Part shown: piece after piece, positions 11,816 to 23,159 of the stretch
Numbering within the stretch: position 1 is the stretch's first letter
How the letters are laid out: the number at the start of each line of letters is the position of its first letter
Program-made: the position numbers and the translations under genes
Assembly: GCA_936435175.1 (NCBI GenBank)
Contig: OW386559.1
Coordinates: 12,822,264-12,886,263, forward strand
DNA length: 64,000 nucleotides
Direction: 5' to 3'
Source of the DNA: Glyphotaelius pellucidus
Taxonomy: Eukaryota > Arthropoda > Insecta > Trichoptera > Limnephilidae
The notes under the pieces: model-generated
Told to the model about the DNA's origin: nothing
The model's database searches: none
What the model saw: only the letters and a program-made list of their open reading frames with translations

Positions 11816-12091
11816 ATGATGAAATATTAAATAAAATTAATAATATGCATGACGTACAGACTAATTTTTTGACTGACTGACTCAGAATCGATTAAACTAT
11901 GAGAAAACTTCATAGAACGAAAATGGTGAATCATGGCATATTATCAATAACTGACCTGGTATTTAATAATTTGACCTAAAATGTATTTCATTCATAGACA
12001 TGACATTATCGATGAATCACCACGTTTTAAGTAACGCTATGTTAAAAGTACGTGTTAAAGTGCATTATGAGAAGTACGTGTTAAAGTGCAT

Positions 12092-12240
12092 TCCCTGCAT
12101 TATGAGATCTTGCTTCTCATAATGCAGGGAAAGTTTGCCGGAAGACGGGACCCTGGAAGAAGGAGAACATCATGGCTGAAAAACCTGAGACAGTGGTTTT
12201 GCCAGTATACTGTAGAGCTGTAAAAAGGTTAAACAAGCTG
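12092..12240 (+). mobile_element. RTE 3' fragment fused to an inverted duplicate
   Basis: 12115-12230 matches the RTE remnant at 3755-3850 (IMQGKFAGRRDPGRRRTSWLKNLRQ). Immediately before it, 12091-12107 is an exact 17-bp inverted copy of 12115-12131 with a 7-base spacer, so the 5' end of the fragment is a perfect hairpin. Confidence 0.7.
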
Positions 12241-12325
12241 CTGTTAGGGTAAGGTTCTCGACCAGCAATCCGAAGGTTCAAATCCCGGCGTGCGCAAATA
12301 AATTTTAATTGATTAGTGTGTTATT
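12240..12325 (+). mobile_element. tRNA-derived SINE fragment
   Basis: Contains a B-box-like GGTTCAAATCCCGGCGTGCG followed by CAAATAAATTTTAATTGATT, the same tail as the copy at 51070-51175. The A-box half is eroded. Confidence 0.6.
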
Positions 12326-12384
12326 TCATAATTAATAAATTAAAAATAATGTACGATACTTTCCAGAGTGTAAGATACTCGCAG

Positions 12385-12930
12385 TATTTCCCTGGTGTGA
12401 GAGCATCATTCAGAATTGAAACGTTGATTGAAATGGCTTTAGCCGTGTGTCTAAAAATCTAACATAGGTTTAGCTAGGACTCACACCTCTCCAAATGAAA
12501 CGATTTATTGGTTTAGGTTAAGTTAATATAATTAGTTGAAGAAATTATCCATAGATGTCAGAAGGTGCAAATTTCCCTCTTACCAAGGAGTAACATTATA
12601 AAAAACCTATGTTTTAGGTTTTTACTCTCACTTCTCCTCTAATCGCCATACCTTCTTAACAAGTAAAACGTAAACTCCTTGGTCTGTCTTGGGTAGTTTG
12701 GGTCTCCTGAATATTCACAATGTAATTGGGAATAGAGTCACAAGTCCTTTAAAGTTTCCTGAAGATGCGTTATTATTTACAAGTTCCTTCCTCCAAAATA
12801 TTACACCGTATTTGGTGACCAGATCTGAATAAGCCAAGAATTTCCCCAATTTCCTTTTTCCTTCCCCACAAAATACCCCAAGTCTCATTGGCTCCAGATG
12901 GGAGTAGTTGGGACTCTTACCAGTCACAGA
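12385..12930 (-). repeat. Interspersed repeat D, degenerate minus copy
   Basis: Pieces such as GGTGACCAGATCTGAATA and the CCCTGGTGTGAGAGCAT/ATTCAGAATTGAAA region are reverse complements of the copies at 22960, 29100 and 50575. The middle is not alignable by eye. Confidence 0.45.
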
Positions 12931-13084
12931 AAAATCAACTTATATTATTAAAAAAAAAGTACGTGCTTCTAAAACTCAGAAACGAGTCTCGGTACGAATA
13001 AGGAAGTTACATGGTATGGTGGCCCTCTATCCCTCATCCATGAAGAAGATTCCCGTCATTATCTGAAGGGCGTGCCTTTGAAGA

Positions 13085-13420
13085 TATAAGGGCTGGAAGT
13101 TTCGCCCTCTAGAAATTTGTCTAGAACATTCGAGAGTATTCCACAACATTCTAGAACAGTAACATTCCGAAAGTTGTGGAATGTTCGGGAATAGTCTGGA
13201 ACGTTCGGGAACATCCCGTAACATCCCAGATCATTGTGGAACATTCCAGAATACTCTCGAATGTTGTGAAATGTTCTGGAACAATGTGGACCATTCGAAG
13301 CCCTTTTTGTATAGGTGGGGCTATCATTTGGTAGGTTCACATAAAGCAAGATCCGCCGTGGGTTCGGACGTCAGTTCAATCTCACATCAACTCCCTGAGT
13401 GAAGCCGGGTACCCCAGATA
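13085..13420 (+). mobile_element. Helitron 3' fragment with HSE-like palindrome cluster
   Basis: Ends with GAGTGAAGCCGGGTACCCCAGATAG then T, a decayed version of the GCGAAGCCGGGT...CTAG|T Helitron terminus seen intact at 44796. Between about 13120 and 13300 it holds a dozen or so GAANNTTC/TTCNNGAA-type motifs (for example GTGGAACATTCCAGAATACT). The same motif is present in the Helitron at 44410. Confidence 0.6.
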
Positions 13421-13532
13421 GTAAAAATAATAAATCGTGTTGATGTTGACTTTAGCAGTTGTACAGCGTTGCATTGTAACACGTGTTCTGGCCTTGTTCA
13501 TCATTAATAACACAGTACTAGGTACTAGCAAT

Positions 13533-14258
13533 CCATACTAATATTATAAATGCGAAACTGCTCGAGTTTGTTTATGACCTTTTCAGGCATTAACCAATAA
13601 AAAGGCTTTAAAAATTCATTCACCAATAGAAAGCTTAATTATGTGCGCAGACTATATGTTGTATATGATGGTAAGCTCTGGCGTTATGAAATTATAAATA
13701 TTAATATATTATATTTATTATACGTTTTCTGTCGCTAACAAAAGCGAGTTAATTGCAAATGTCAGAAAAAAATCATTCCCATGGAAACGATGTTGATATA
13801 TTTGTGGGCTCTAAGCTGGTAGGTACTCAGCCCCCTGGTCAGCTACTGCCCCAGAAAATTCAAATATTAGAATATGTTTTGTTTTTTTTGGACAAGCTGG
13901 AATAAATGTCAGATAAGATTTTCTACATTAAAAATATAATTCGTAACGATTATAAAGACTGAATTATAAATAGTGTAATTTTGTATTATATTAACAAACT
14001 TCCAAATATTTAATTAAAAATAAACATCCGAAATGTTTGTAAGCGCATAAATTCCGAACGAATGAACAAAATTGGATAATTCTTTTTTTCTTTGTGAAAT
14101 TAAGGTGGCAGGCTAGATGTTTGAAAAATGAATGTAAGAAATTAATGTATGGAATGCGGGAGGGGGTGGGGTGGGGAGGAGAGGGGATAATTGATAAGTT
14201 CAACCGCTACAGTAATTTCCCGTAATACCATGCGAGCGAAGCCGCGGGGAAAAGCTAG
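13533..14258 (+). mobile_element. Non-autonomous Helitron
   Basis: 5' end A|TCCATACTAATATTATAAAT and 3' end GCGAGCGAAGCCGCGGGG...AGCTAG|T match the TC and CTAG termini of Helitrons abundant in Lepidoptera, inserted between A and T with no target duplication. About 726 bp, no Rep/helicase coding. Confidence 0.75.
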
Positions 14259-14474
14259 TAAATTAATAAATACATAATAATTTTAAAATGATTATCGAGT
14301 TATTTAAACCTACACAACACACTATAATTTATCGCTATCGTACAGCGTTATCGTACGATGATGTATGATGCAACATTATACAATTGTGATTTTTTATAAT
14401 ATCGTAATAATATAGGAAAGGATTAAATTACTCAAGCAAGATTATTATAAATTATAATATTCAGCAACAGATGC

Positions 14475-14665
14475 AGGGTTGATAAAAATCATGATTTTTT
14501 TTTAAATCGTATAAATCGGATTTATTTTATTTAAATCGGATTTATTTTATTTAAATCGGATTTATTTTATTTAAATCGGATTTATTCAATTTAAATCAGA
14601 TTTTTCGTTTTTTTTTAACATTTCGTCTATTTTCACTCGGAAGTCGGTCTATGTTAAAAAAATGT
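14475..14665 (+). repeat. ATTTAAATC-rich repeat (copy 3) with a 20-bp tandem array
   Basis: Contains four tandem units of AAATCGGATTTATTTTATTT starting at 14513, 14533, 14553 and 14573, then a degenerate fifth. Flanks match the copy at 11665-11815 in reverse. Confidence 0.7.
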
Positions 14666-15603
14666 TGTTGTTAGTATATAATAGGAACAATTGAAATTTC
14701 TGGGTGTTTTAAAGGTGTACATACATAGGATACGGTTACATACTAAAATATTGTGCACTTTAGAGAAATTCTAAAAATCTAAATAAAATAGAGATGAACA
14801 GAAAGGGGTAAACAGGTAATGAAAAGTATTTTTGTAAGCCTGGTTTTAACTGTAAAATCTTCTACTTACGAGTCCCTTTTCGGGTATGGTTTTATTGTAT
14901 AATGTGACAAATTAAATTCTTTAGATAACGTCGATCGTCTTTAAAAAAATAATTTGATATCTCGAGAAAAACATTGTAAGTAAGCAGAAATATCTGGTTA
15001 CAGAGTAATAATTCTGACATTGAAGCAATGCTTAGTAGATGAAAACACGCAATAATCTGTTGTTGAATTATCTAATACAAAAAGTGCTTAATGATGATTA
15101 TATCGCCTAGATGTAGGTACCTACTGTAATTAATTGATGTCAACAAAAAAACACGGAAGGTCCTTGAACATTGTTCAGCAAAATAAAAAATTGATAATAT
15201 TTTGCAGGAGGGCAATAATAGACATAATTATTATATCCCGTTGCCTTTGGGTCAGCTACTTCCCCCCCCCCCTTCCAAATCTTCCAAATCTCCTTCCCCT
15301 CCCCACTATCAGCCTCACAAAATACAAAAAGTTATTTTTGCACAGTTATTTTTTTATCATTTACATCGTGCGAGTGAGTTAATTTTCAAGTTTTTCTTAG
15401 TTTTAAGTATTCGATTTAATAAATTATCTTCTATCCTTTTTTACTACACAAGTTAATTTCGGAGCTTTTTATTACCACAACCTTTTCTTATTTTACTATA
15501 AATTATATCTGGACAAATTCAGTGACTCTCAACATTTACAAATTACAAATAGAAAAATTGAATAAAAAACGTACGGCCGCACGTATGCGGCGATACTCTA
15601 AAT

Positions 15604-16355
15604 CAGTGATTCCCAAAGTGGTCCAGGTGGTCCCCCCAGGGGTCCACGGGAGACTCGACGGGGGTCCACGTAAGCGTGATAAAAAAATGGGGGTCCACAA
15701 GTTGTAAGTGGGGGTCCACGAAAATTTATCTGGTTTCGATAGTCATCATCATCACTCTTGGATCTACAACCCCTAGTGGGTCTTGGACTATTTAAGAGTA
15801 TTCCTCCACTCATTTCGGTTTTGGGCCAGTTCTCTCCAGTTTAGAAGCTCCAAGGTAGATATGTCTTTGAGGACGTTGTCGCTCCATCTTAATCTTGGCC
15901 TTCCCAGGCTCCTTCGACCTATCGGTCTTGAGTTCAGCAGGGACTTTGGTGCTTGATGCTCGGTCATTCTCTCCCAGACATGACCCAGCCACCAAAGTCT
16001 TTCCATTTTTATGAATTTTGTCACGTTTAGCTCCTTAAACAGAGCATATAGCTCATTGGTTTCGATAGTAAAGAACAAAAATGTTGGCTTGGCTTTACCT
16101 GTCAATGTAGGCAGATGATAGTACACTAGAATTTCGGTGAAAAATGGTCATATTGAGACCCATCCCGCCCCCCGACTCATATCACATTACCCCCATCCCC
16201 ATTATGACAGACCACAACTCCAGCGTTATATACAACATTCAGTACGGCGGGTGTCGAGTTTTGGGAATATGGTTGAAATGTTGCAGCAGGGGGTCTACAG
16301 AAACCAGTAAAATTTTGAAAGTGGTCCACGAGGAAAAAAAGTTTGGGAACCTCTA
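15604..16355. mobile_element. hAT-like MITE with 8-bp target duplication
   Basis: Ends CAGTGATTCCCAAAGT and, reading in from the right, TAGAGGTTCCCAAACT; flanked by CTCTAAAT at 15596-15603 and 16356-16363. The 8-bp duplication and the GTTCCCAAA terminus fit hAT elements. GGGGTCCAC-type words recur inside. The element is split by an RTE insertion at 15744-16056. Confidence 0.8.
15744..16056 (-). mobile_element. RTE-like LINE fragment nested in the hAT-like MITE
   Basis: Minus strand encodes MERLWWLGHVWERMTEHQAP then IGRRSLGRPRLRWSDNVLKD and ends in a TGATGATGATG tail. It is bracketed by an exact 13-bp duplication TGGTTTCGATAGT (15731-15743 and 16057-16069), showing a target-primed insertion. 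Confidence 0.85.
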
Positions 16356-16363
16356 CTCTAAAT

Positions 16364-17490
16364 GGATCGTTCGAGTGCCTACGTGCGGCGATACTTCTCA
16401 CTTACTTTGTTACTTTGCAAAATGTCATACTCAAATTTTTGACAGTTTCGCAAGAATTTTTATGATTTAAAAAAAAAAAAAATAATAATTTTTGTGATGA
16501 TTAAAAACTTTTCAGATGTATCGTCATATGGTTGTAATAATCCAGAAACCTTCGCGGGGGTTTCAATAAGGTATTTTGAAAGTTTCAAACATTTCCTGTG
16601 CATATAGCAATACATAGACATCTCACTAATCCCCAAACACATTTTGATTTTTATATGTATAGATATCAAGAATCCTTCTAGCCAAAGCCTGGGTTTTGAT
16701 ACCCACTGAATAATTAATCTTATTTAAGAAACAACAAATAGATTAATGTATCACCTGATCAATAAGACCATTGGACTAATATTACCACTTACAGAAGTTT
16801 TACTTTAGTTTAAAAGATAATAAGTACTTACATATAAATAGATATAATTTTATAAACAGACAGAATTTTAAGATTTTGTTATGAGAAAATATTTTAGTCA
16901 ACGATACAAAAAAATGTTTTGCCAATATTTATTTTACAACTTGGCTAACATAAAACTGAATTTAAATTCATATGTAGTACATTCATGGACACTATGTCTT
17001 TTGACGTCGTTTTAGAGGAGATTGATGTGATACGACACAACAGATAGGGAATCAAATTCTGTGTTGTAGTATGTAAGTGTGCCTATTTGTATCACAAAGT
17101 GAACACCCCCCTTACTTGAAAGTATCACACCCAAAGATGATAGGCAGTTACATTACTACCTTCTGATTTTCATTGACTTCATAAAACACATGTAAGAGCA
17201 TGTGTCATATTATCACCTCTGCTCTCTGTAAAGTATCCAATCTGTTAATAACCTTCCACTAAAGGGACCAAATTCGACCAAGATCTAATTGAAGATGCTA
17301 TATGTAAATCTCAAGAAAATATAAAATGCAGCTCTGAAACTCTAACACAAATACATTTTTCTAACAATTTGCTTAGTTTAATTATTGCTAAATACTTTGT
17401 AACGAAGATCACTTTTATTTTTCTGAATTAAAGAAGCTCTTTAAAATCGAACACTAATTAGATGTTATAACATGGAAGTCACTACAAGAT
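16364..17490. other. AT-rich, no gene seen
   Basis: No coding exon or recognised repeat. Only short frames without conserved motifs. Confidence 0.4.
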
Positions 17491-17499
17491 AGAATTAAA

Positions 17500-17835
17500 A
17501 GTTCACGCATTTGTGGTAGCCTAGGTGTCGCAGACATAAACAGTAAGCTGGAGGAACGACAGTTAAGATGGTATGGGCACATAAGACGGAGACCACCAGA
17601 CCACACAGTGAAGCAGGCAATGTCTATGAAGCTTCATCGACAGTCATTCAGAGGAAGACCAAAGAACTCCTGGATGAGTCAATGGTCCAAAATGTTACAG
17701 TAAAACGTAATGGAAGAGAAGCGAAAACCAGAACCGAAGAAGATATAGCCTGAGAACTAGAAGGCCGACCCCAACAGCCTACCTAGGCAATGAGTTAGGA
17801 CAGTACAAGGAAATAGAAGAAGAACATGGAAGTCG
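17500..17835 (+). mobile_element. RTE-like LINE C-terminal fragment
   Basis: Encodes GVADINSKLEERQLRWYGHI, RRRPPDHTVKQAMSMKLHRQ and SFRGRPKNSWMSQWSKM, the C-terminal RLRWYGHV...GRPK module, and ends in a GAAGAAGAA-type tail. Frameshifted. Confidence 0.65.
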
Positions 17836-17999
17836 ATAGAAATATTATATTAACTCTTGCAGAGTCATGGGACCCACATCAAAACATACCCCCTCTCTAT
17901 CTTATTCTAGGCTGGGCCCGGCTCAGTTTTTTCTGTATTTTGACTGAGATAGTGCAAGAGAATTGACAGCTCGCTCACATAAGTACAGAGTCTATTTAA

Positions 18000-18200
18000 G
18001 AGGGCCTATTTTTTTTTTTACTCCAAATAAGAGGCCCGGAGGAAAATAATTTCCCTCAGGGCCTATATCATCTTTGAGGAAGGAGTGTGCGGGCCTTGAA
18101 GAGAGGAAAGAAACACAGGGAGGGGAGACATAGGAGGGAGGAAACAAAGAGGCCAGTATATCGTTCCACTTCAAGCTGTTGAACTCGAGCACAGGCCGTA
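18000..18200 (-). mobile_element. LINE 3'-end remnant (same family as 7345-8105)
   Basis: Minus strand reads LEFNSLKWNDILASLFPPSY then the hairpin tail GGCCCTGAGGGAAATTATTT and CTCTTATTTGGAGTAA. Severely shortened compared with 7345-8105. Confidence 0.65.
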
Positions 18201-18418
18201 GAAATGATCAATCAACAAATCAATATAGTATGAGAGTTATTTTTCACTACACCACACCAAGGTTAGCGGGGATGCATTTTCGAAATATTGCAATTGCAAT
18301 TAACAGCATAGATCTGCGATTGAATCTAAGAAATCATAATGCTTTTACAGGAATTGGGTCACTAGTGTGGAGGGAAATTGATGACAGTTTTCTAATATAA
18401 TACTGAAATGTCACTCAC

Positions 18419-18613
18419 CACAGATCCATTCTCATCCGAATGCGACGACGGCTCTGCGATGGCCGAGTGGGTTCTCGAGTGTTCTTTCGATCCGTTTTCA
18501 TGCGGCATTTCCAAAGTTTGACTTTTGAATTCACTTATAGACACAGGGCTCACTTGGAGGTCCAACATGGAGGTCGTGGTGCAGTCATCCATACTGTGAC
18601 GCTTACGGGACAT
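18419..18613 (-). CDS. Unrecognised first coding exon (65 residues) of a minus-strand gene
   Basis: An open frame starts at ATG 18613 in AATAATGTCC and encodes MSRKRHSMDDCTTTSMLDLQ onward to SSHSDENGSV, then meets an ideal donor, GTG|GTGAGT, in phase 0. The frame is Ser/Thr/His/Glu-rich with no membrane segment or signal peptide and reads like a disordered N-terminus. Sequence composition is more balanced than the AT-rich flanks and no repeat family covers it. Later exons would lie at lower coordinates; I could not find a supported one in 1-18.4 kb, so the gene is partial here and its introns may hold the repeats of that region. Family unknown. It could also be an old gene fragment. Confidence 0.5.
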
Positions 18614-18639
18614 TATTTAAATTGAATATATTTCACCGG

Positions 18640-20160
18640 CGTGAAAAAAATAAAGATTTTTATAATATTGAAACAATATTATGTTGTCATTGAAGTTAAA
18701 AATCAGGCTGTTGCTTTGAGTCTGTAGTACTCTTTTATACTACTTTTAAAGTCAATTATTAATTTAAAATTGACAAAATTGAATTGGCTTGTTGGTATTT
18801 AGTAAGTCCAATTTGTGTTCAGACCAACTTTGAAAAGGTTTAAACAGCGCCTGCAAATAATAAAACACATTAATTAGCCATGGAATACATTAAAAATACT
18901 ACTTAACAGGATCTACCGTTGACAAAAAACACAAAAGTTAGTATTCATGGGAACAACACCGACCCATATTAAAAAGCTAGAGAAACCATGTCAATTTATA
19001 CATAGGTATTTCAAAATAAATTAACACTTGAGGTGTAGCTCATAAACACAATGTCAAAAACAACTAATGACATTTTCCACACAAACTTTTTTTTTTTTTT
19101 CTACACTACCCATTTTCTCTATGTAATGAAGAATAGAATATTACTGGTTGACACTGTTGAATATCGCATAACAAAAAGGTTATCTTATCAAAACTTCAAT
19201 GAAAAAGAAAACAAAAGCAATGCAATGCTCAAATTTCCTGATAAAAACTGGGTACTACTATTAAAAATCTAATTTTAATTAATTAAAGTCGGATACATCT
19301 TATACAATCAGAAATAATCGAGATGTGAGCCATTACCTAACAGAAGAAATCGGAAACTCTGGTCTCATTCAAAAACGAAATGGAAGTATTTATTAAACAT
19401 TGAAGTACTGACGCGGCTAACATTTGTACACGTATTTACAAGGTTAAAACACTCAAGAGTCACGCTGTTAATTTCGTGGTACCGTTTGAAACGTCGTATT
19501 TTCAAAAACCGACAAAACAACACACGAAAACAACGTATCGATCTTAACCGGCTAAATTGCACAAATTGACAAGAGACACGGCTACCACGCGAGCTAAAGA
19601 CTTTTACTGACCACAAGGTTATTTCATAGAACGCATTTAAACTGGGTAACTGTTAAAAATAGATACATTTTACTATTAACTTAACGAACCTAGACGAACC
19701 AACCAAGTCATCCCCACCAAAATAATTTCTCACTGACATTTCTATAATTTTCTAATGGAATATTTTTAAAATTATTTATGACCGCTGTGTTTTTCTTTAT
19801 CTCGTGTGCATGCTTTATCTCGGGTACCTACTTTCATAGCAATCTTTAGAATAAAGAGATAAGGACCGACGATAAGAGGTTAGTACGTAATAAAACACAT
19901 AAAATTTACATAATATATGTAACTACGTTCGTGTATTATATTATATCCACGATATTATTGATATTTAGATATCTATCGGATTTAATATGCACTGAATCTT
20001 TTGCATTTCTGTAGGTTATTGTCGAGAGGGTAACATACGCATGATCTTAGATCGATATTGCCGAAAGCTTTTATTGAAAATTAGCAAGAACTCGGCATGC
20101 ATTGAAAGAAAGAAATTGTTTTTCCCTGCGTGTCCTTTCCCATCCATCCTCGTTCCCCTT
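18640..20160. other. Upstream region of the 18.4-kb exon; no gene seen
   Basis: AT-rich. If 18419-18613 is a genuine first coding exon, its 5' UTR and promoter lie here. I see no TATA box at a defined place and no repeat family. Confidence 0.35.
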
Positions 20161-20460
20161 TCCCCCCTAACTAGGGGCCAGCCATAAATTATGTCACACG
20201 AATTTCGTGATTTTTTGCCCCCCCCCCCCTTCCCTGTCACACATCGTCACATTTGTGAGACCCCCTCCCCCCTAGTGTGACGTTACATATTTTGCAATTT
20301 TACATCTAAAATTTTTTTGCGTTTTGATCATTTAGATTTTTACATGTGAAGTCACAGAGCTGATGACCCCCCCCCCCATGTCACACTTTTCTACTCCCCC
20401 CTCCCCTTAAGGTGTGACGTAATTTTTCTACTCCCCCCCCTAAGTGTCGCAGAGAGTGCA
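20160..20460. repeat. C-run-rich repeat with TGTCACA/TGTGACG words
   Basis: Alternates runs of C (8-14 long) with GTGTGACG or TGTCACAC words, with GGGGCCAGCCATAAATTATG at its left. The left end resembles the widespread insect repeat that begins GGGGCCGTCCATAAATTACG. Probably a DNA-transposon derivative. Confidence 0.5.
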
Positions 20461-20639
20461 GCATGGTGGGGCTTTGGCATAGGGGAACCAGGCTACAGCC
20501 ATTGTTGCCATATCTCGCGAAAAAATTGTTCCTCATGCCTACAGCAACTTAGAGACCTTATTTTACAAACAGTCCTCGTATTTAATGATTTTTCGGATAT
20601 TGATTTTAACAGATTTTTTTCTTGTTTGTAGAGGTCAGG

Positions 20640-20880
20640 ATCTTTTTCACTACCCACAGGAGGCCCAAAGAATATTAACTATACTCGGAGTCTACGCATC
20701 TTTGGGGATGCTGTGTAGAGGCTATTTTTAACAAAAGAAAGGAGGAAGTAAAATAAAGTTCTGACATGGACAAACCTCACCCTCAAGTCACCAAACTTAG
20801 CGAACCGCTTGGTATAACAGCAGAGGTGTTGATTATCCAATGAAAGGGCGGTACCCGAACCCGCCTTCCAAATCGGAATT
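20640..20880 (-). mobile_element. SINE-like element with LINE tail, internally deleted
   Basis: Begins at left with the tail ACCCACAGGAGGCCC...GCTGTGTAGAGG and continues with the 5' part (TGGACAAACCTCACCCTCAA, AGCGAACCGCTTGGTATAAC, CCAATGAAAGGGCGGTACCC). The central GATCGGGAGAGA block is missing. Confidence 0.6.
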
Positions 20881-21059
20881 TGAACTAAGGCGTAGTTTGA
20901 AAAAAATTAAGCACCAAAACAAGTAATAAAATTTGATGGGAATGTATTCAAATGATGTTTGTATTCAAATAAATGTCTAATGTGTAATTTAATAATAATA
21001 CCAACACAAAACATATTACTTAAGGAGGGAAAACAATCTATAAAGAAGATACCTTTGCA

Positions 21060-21350
21060 CACTTACCAGGGCTGGGTCGGGAGACTGGTTGAGGGAGACC
21101 TTTTTACCTTTCCAGCTGGACTCTCTCGACCCATCACCTTGTACTGCAGTGGGAGGGATAGGTTCTATGTCCTTCACTCCTGGACACATTGACCTCCAGA
21201 TATCTACCTTAATACATACCTTTTTCCTACCTAGAACCTCCTCTTCCTAAAAGACTCCACACAGCAACCCCAAGATGATAGGCAACCCATAGGTCTTCAG
21301 GGAAATTATTTTCCCCAGGGCCTGCTGTATTGAGTTATGTAAAAAAAAAC
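21060..21350 (+). mobile_element. SINE-like element with LINE tail
   Basis: Runs from TCGGGAGACTGGTTGAGGGA through GGACTCTCTCGACCCATCAC to the tail GGAAATTATTTTCCCCAGGG, GAGTTATGT and a 9-A run. The tail matches the end of the LINE at 7345. Confidence 0.7.
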
Positions 21351-21834
21351 AACTATTATGAGCCATAGATACTATGGTGTATTAGGAATTATTATGTGGC
21401 AAAATGAACGGGAAGGGGTAAGAGACAGAGCGGCGGGAGGACCATAAATTAATACTTATCATGTAATTGATTGGAGAGTTGCATGAAGTGGCCATAAAAA
21501 GTGCCAAAATCTGATATGAAAAGAGGGTGTTTGAAGTACCACACTTATTAAAATGCCATTCGATACACGTGACAGTCTGTGGTCATGCTTTTAGAACTAA
21601 ACCACTACATCTCTAACCTATAAAGCGATGCAACCTAGACTCTCTTAAGACAGATTCTCCAGCCTTCTTTACTGCCGCATGTCCTCAATAACTTAATAGG
21701 GTAAAACCCACTAACTAAGGTAAAATTTCATTAGTTATGGTGCTTTCTCACCTGATCTCTACGAATAAATATCTATGGTCAATTTAAAGAACACAAGTCC
21801 ATCCAACTTTGGGTTTCTATTCCATAGAAAAAGT

Positions 21835-22065
21835 TCAGCTGGAGAGGTCAAAATGTCTCTCCCAATCCGGCCCGCCACGCAGTAGTTGGGCAAATGCATT
21901 CACTGCCAAGACGTAGACAACATCACCCCATGAACCCCGGCCCCCCTATTAAGTAACCAAACATAATATTGAACTACATGGGGTGACCTATAGCATGGGC
22001 GTTGGTTAATAAATGTTTCCCAGGGCGGTACCCACACCTACCTCCCACATGGTATGATTACAAAA
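21835..22065 (-). mobile_element. SINE-like element, 3'-truncated
   Basis: Carries GCTGGAGAGGTCAAAATGTC, CCGGCCCGCCACGCAGTAGT, ATCACCCCATGAACC and CCCAGGGCGGTACCCACACC, the 5' half of the SINE-like family in reverse orientation. Confidence 0.6.
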
Positions 22066-22069
22066 TAAT

Positions 22070-22955
22070 AACGCTGCAATTCTACGCTTTACCATTTTAG
22101 TATTCGATGTGCCAATTCAGCTATTTTGTTGTTGCTTTGATCAACAGTTCGATGACCAAGCCCATCTTTTGCTGAATATTATAATTTATAATAATCTTAC
22201 TTGAGTAATTTAATCCTTGCTTGTGTTATTACGATATTATAACAAATCGATTGTATAAATATTAAGAGTAGAAAATACTAAAAAAGAACCACAAAATTTG
22301 TTGGCTGGCAACACCAATTTAACCATCAAATATTCTTGCGCAATGACACTGAATATACAGAACGCTGTAAATCTCATCATAAAAAAACATTTTTTTGTTC
22401 TAACATCGAAGAAGCACTGTTGTTAAGGTACCAATGACATAAATTTGATTAAATGGTGATTTGTTTTAATTTAATTTAACATAAATTTGAATTTAACTGT
22501 AGGTAGAATCACTAATGGTGAGTTTAGTTAACTACTTTTAGATCTGAATGAGTTAAATATATTCAGATCTAAAATTAGAGACATGATCTAAAGCCCGGGG
22601 AATGCTAGGTACTTAAGCTGGTATTAAATAAATGTGAGCAATTTCTAAACTGTGCTATATATTTTATTACAATATCGTTATTCTTCATTATGTTGACACA
22701 AATTTGCAAAGGTATAACATACCTATATGCAATTCTAATTTTGAGATCAGTGGGTTTCTACATTGCAATGAAAAATTAATTTGTTCACTTTTATACCTTT
22801 TGAATTTTTAACAAAATGTAGGTACACAGCTTTACATTTCCACCATGAGTTATATTTTTAGTGTTGCAATTTGAACAACAGTGACGGCCCCCTATGTTCT
22901 CTACTCTTTTTGACAAACCGTGTGTTGTGTCATTTTTTTTATGTGAGTACCTCAG
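22070..22955. other. AT-rich, no gene seen
   Basis: No supported exon or repeat. A short segment near 22140-22250 (AATATTATAATTTATAATAATC) is inverted relative to 14380-14470 and may be an unclassified repeat end. Confidence 0.35.
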
Positions 22956-22959
22956 CTGC

Positions 22960-23155
22960 TCTTGTGTGGAGCCAGTGAAACTACGGCATCCCCAATTGGG
23001 CTTTTGTTATGAGGCTGAAGGTGGTGGGGAGGGAAAGTACCTGGCTATTCAGATCTGATCACCAAACAAGGCCAAAGCCGTTTCAACTCTGAATGGTGGT
23101 CTTACACCAGGGCGATACTGAGAGTATATTCCACTATAGAATGTACCACAAATAT
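22960..23155 (+). repeat. Interspersed repeat D (copy)
   Basis: Shares GGCATCCCCAATTGGG, GGCTGAAGGTGGTGGGGAGG, TATTCAGATCTGATCACCAA and GATACTGAGAGTATATTCCA with copies at 29100, 37905 and 50575. Confidence 0.6.
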
Positions 23156-23159
23156 ACTA

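Noticed and set aside
13120..13300. Heat-shock gene promoter
   Set aside because: No heat-shock gene follows; the motifs belong to a Helitron fragment.
20160..20460. Poly(C) tracts as a structural or regulatory element
   Set aside because: The C-runs belong to a repeated insect element and vary in length like microsatellites.
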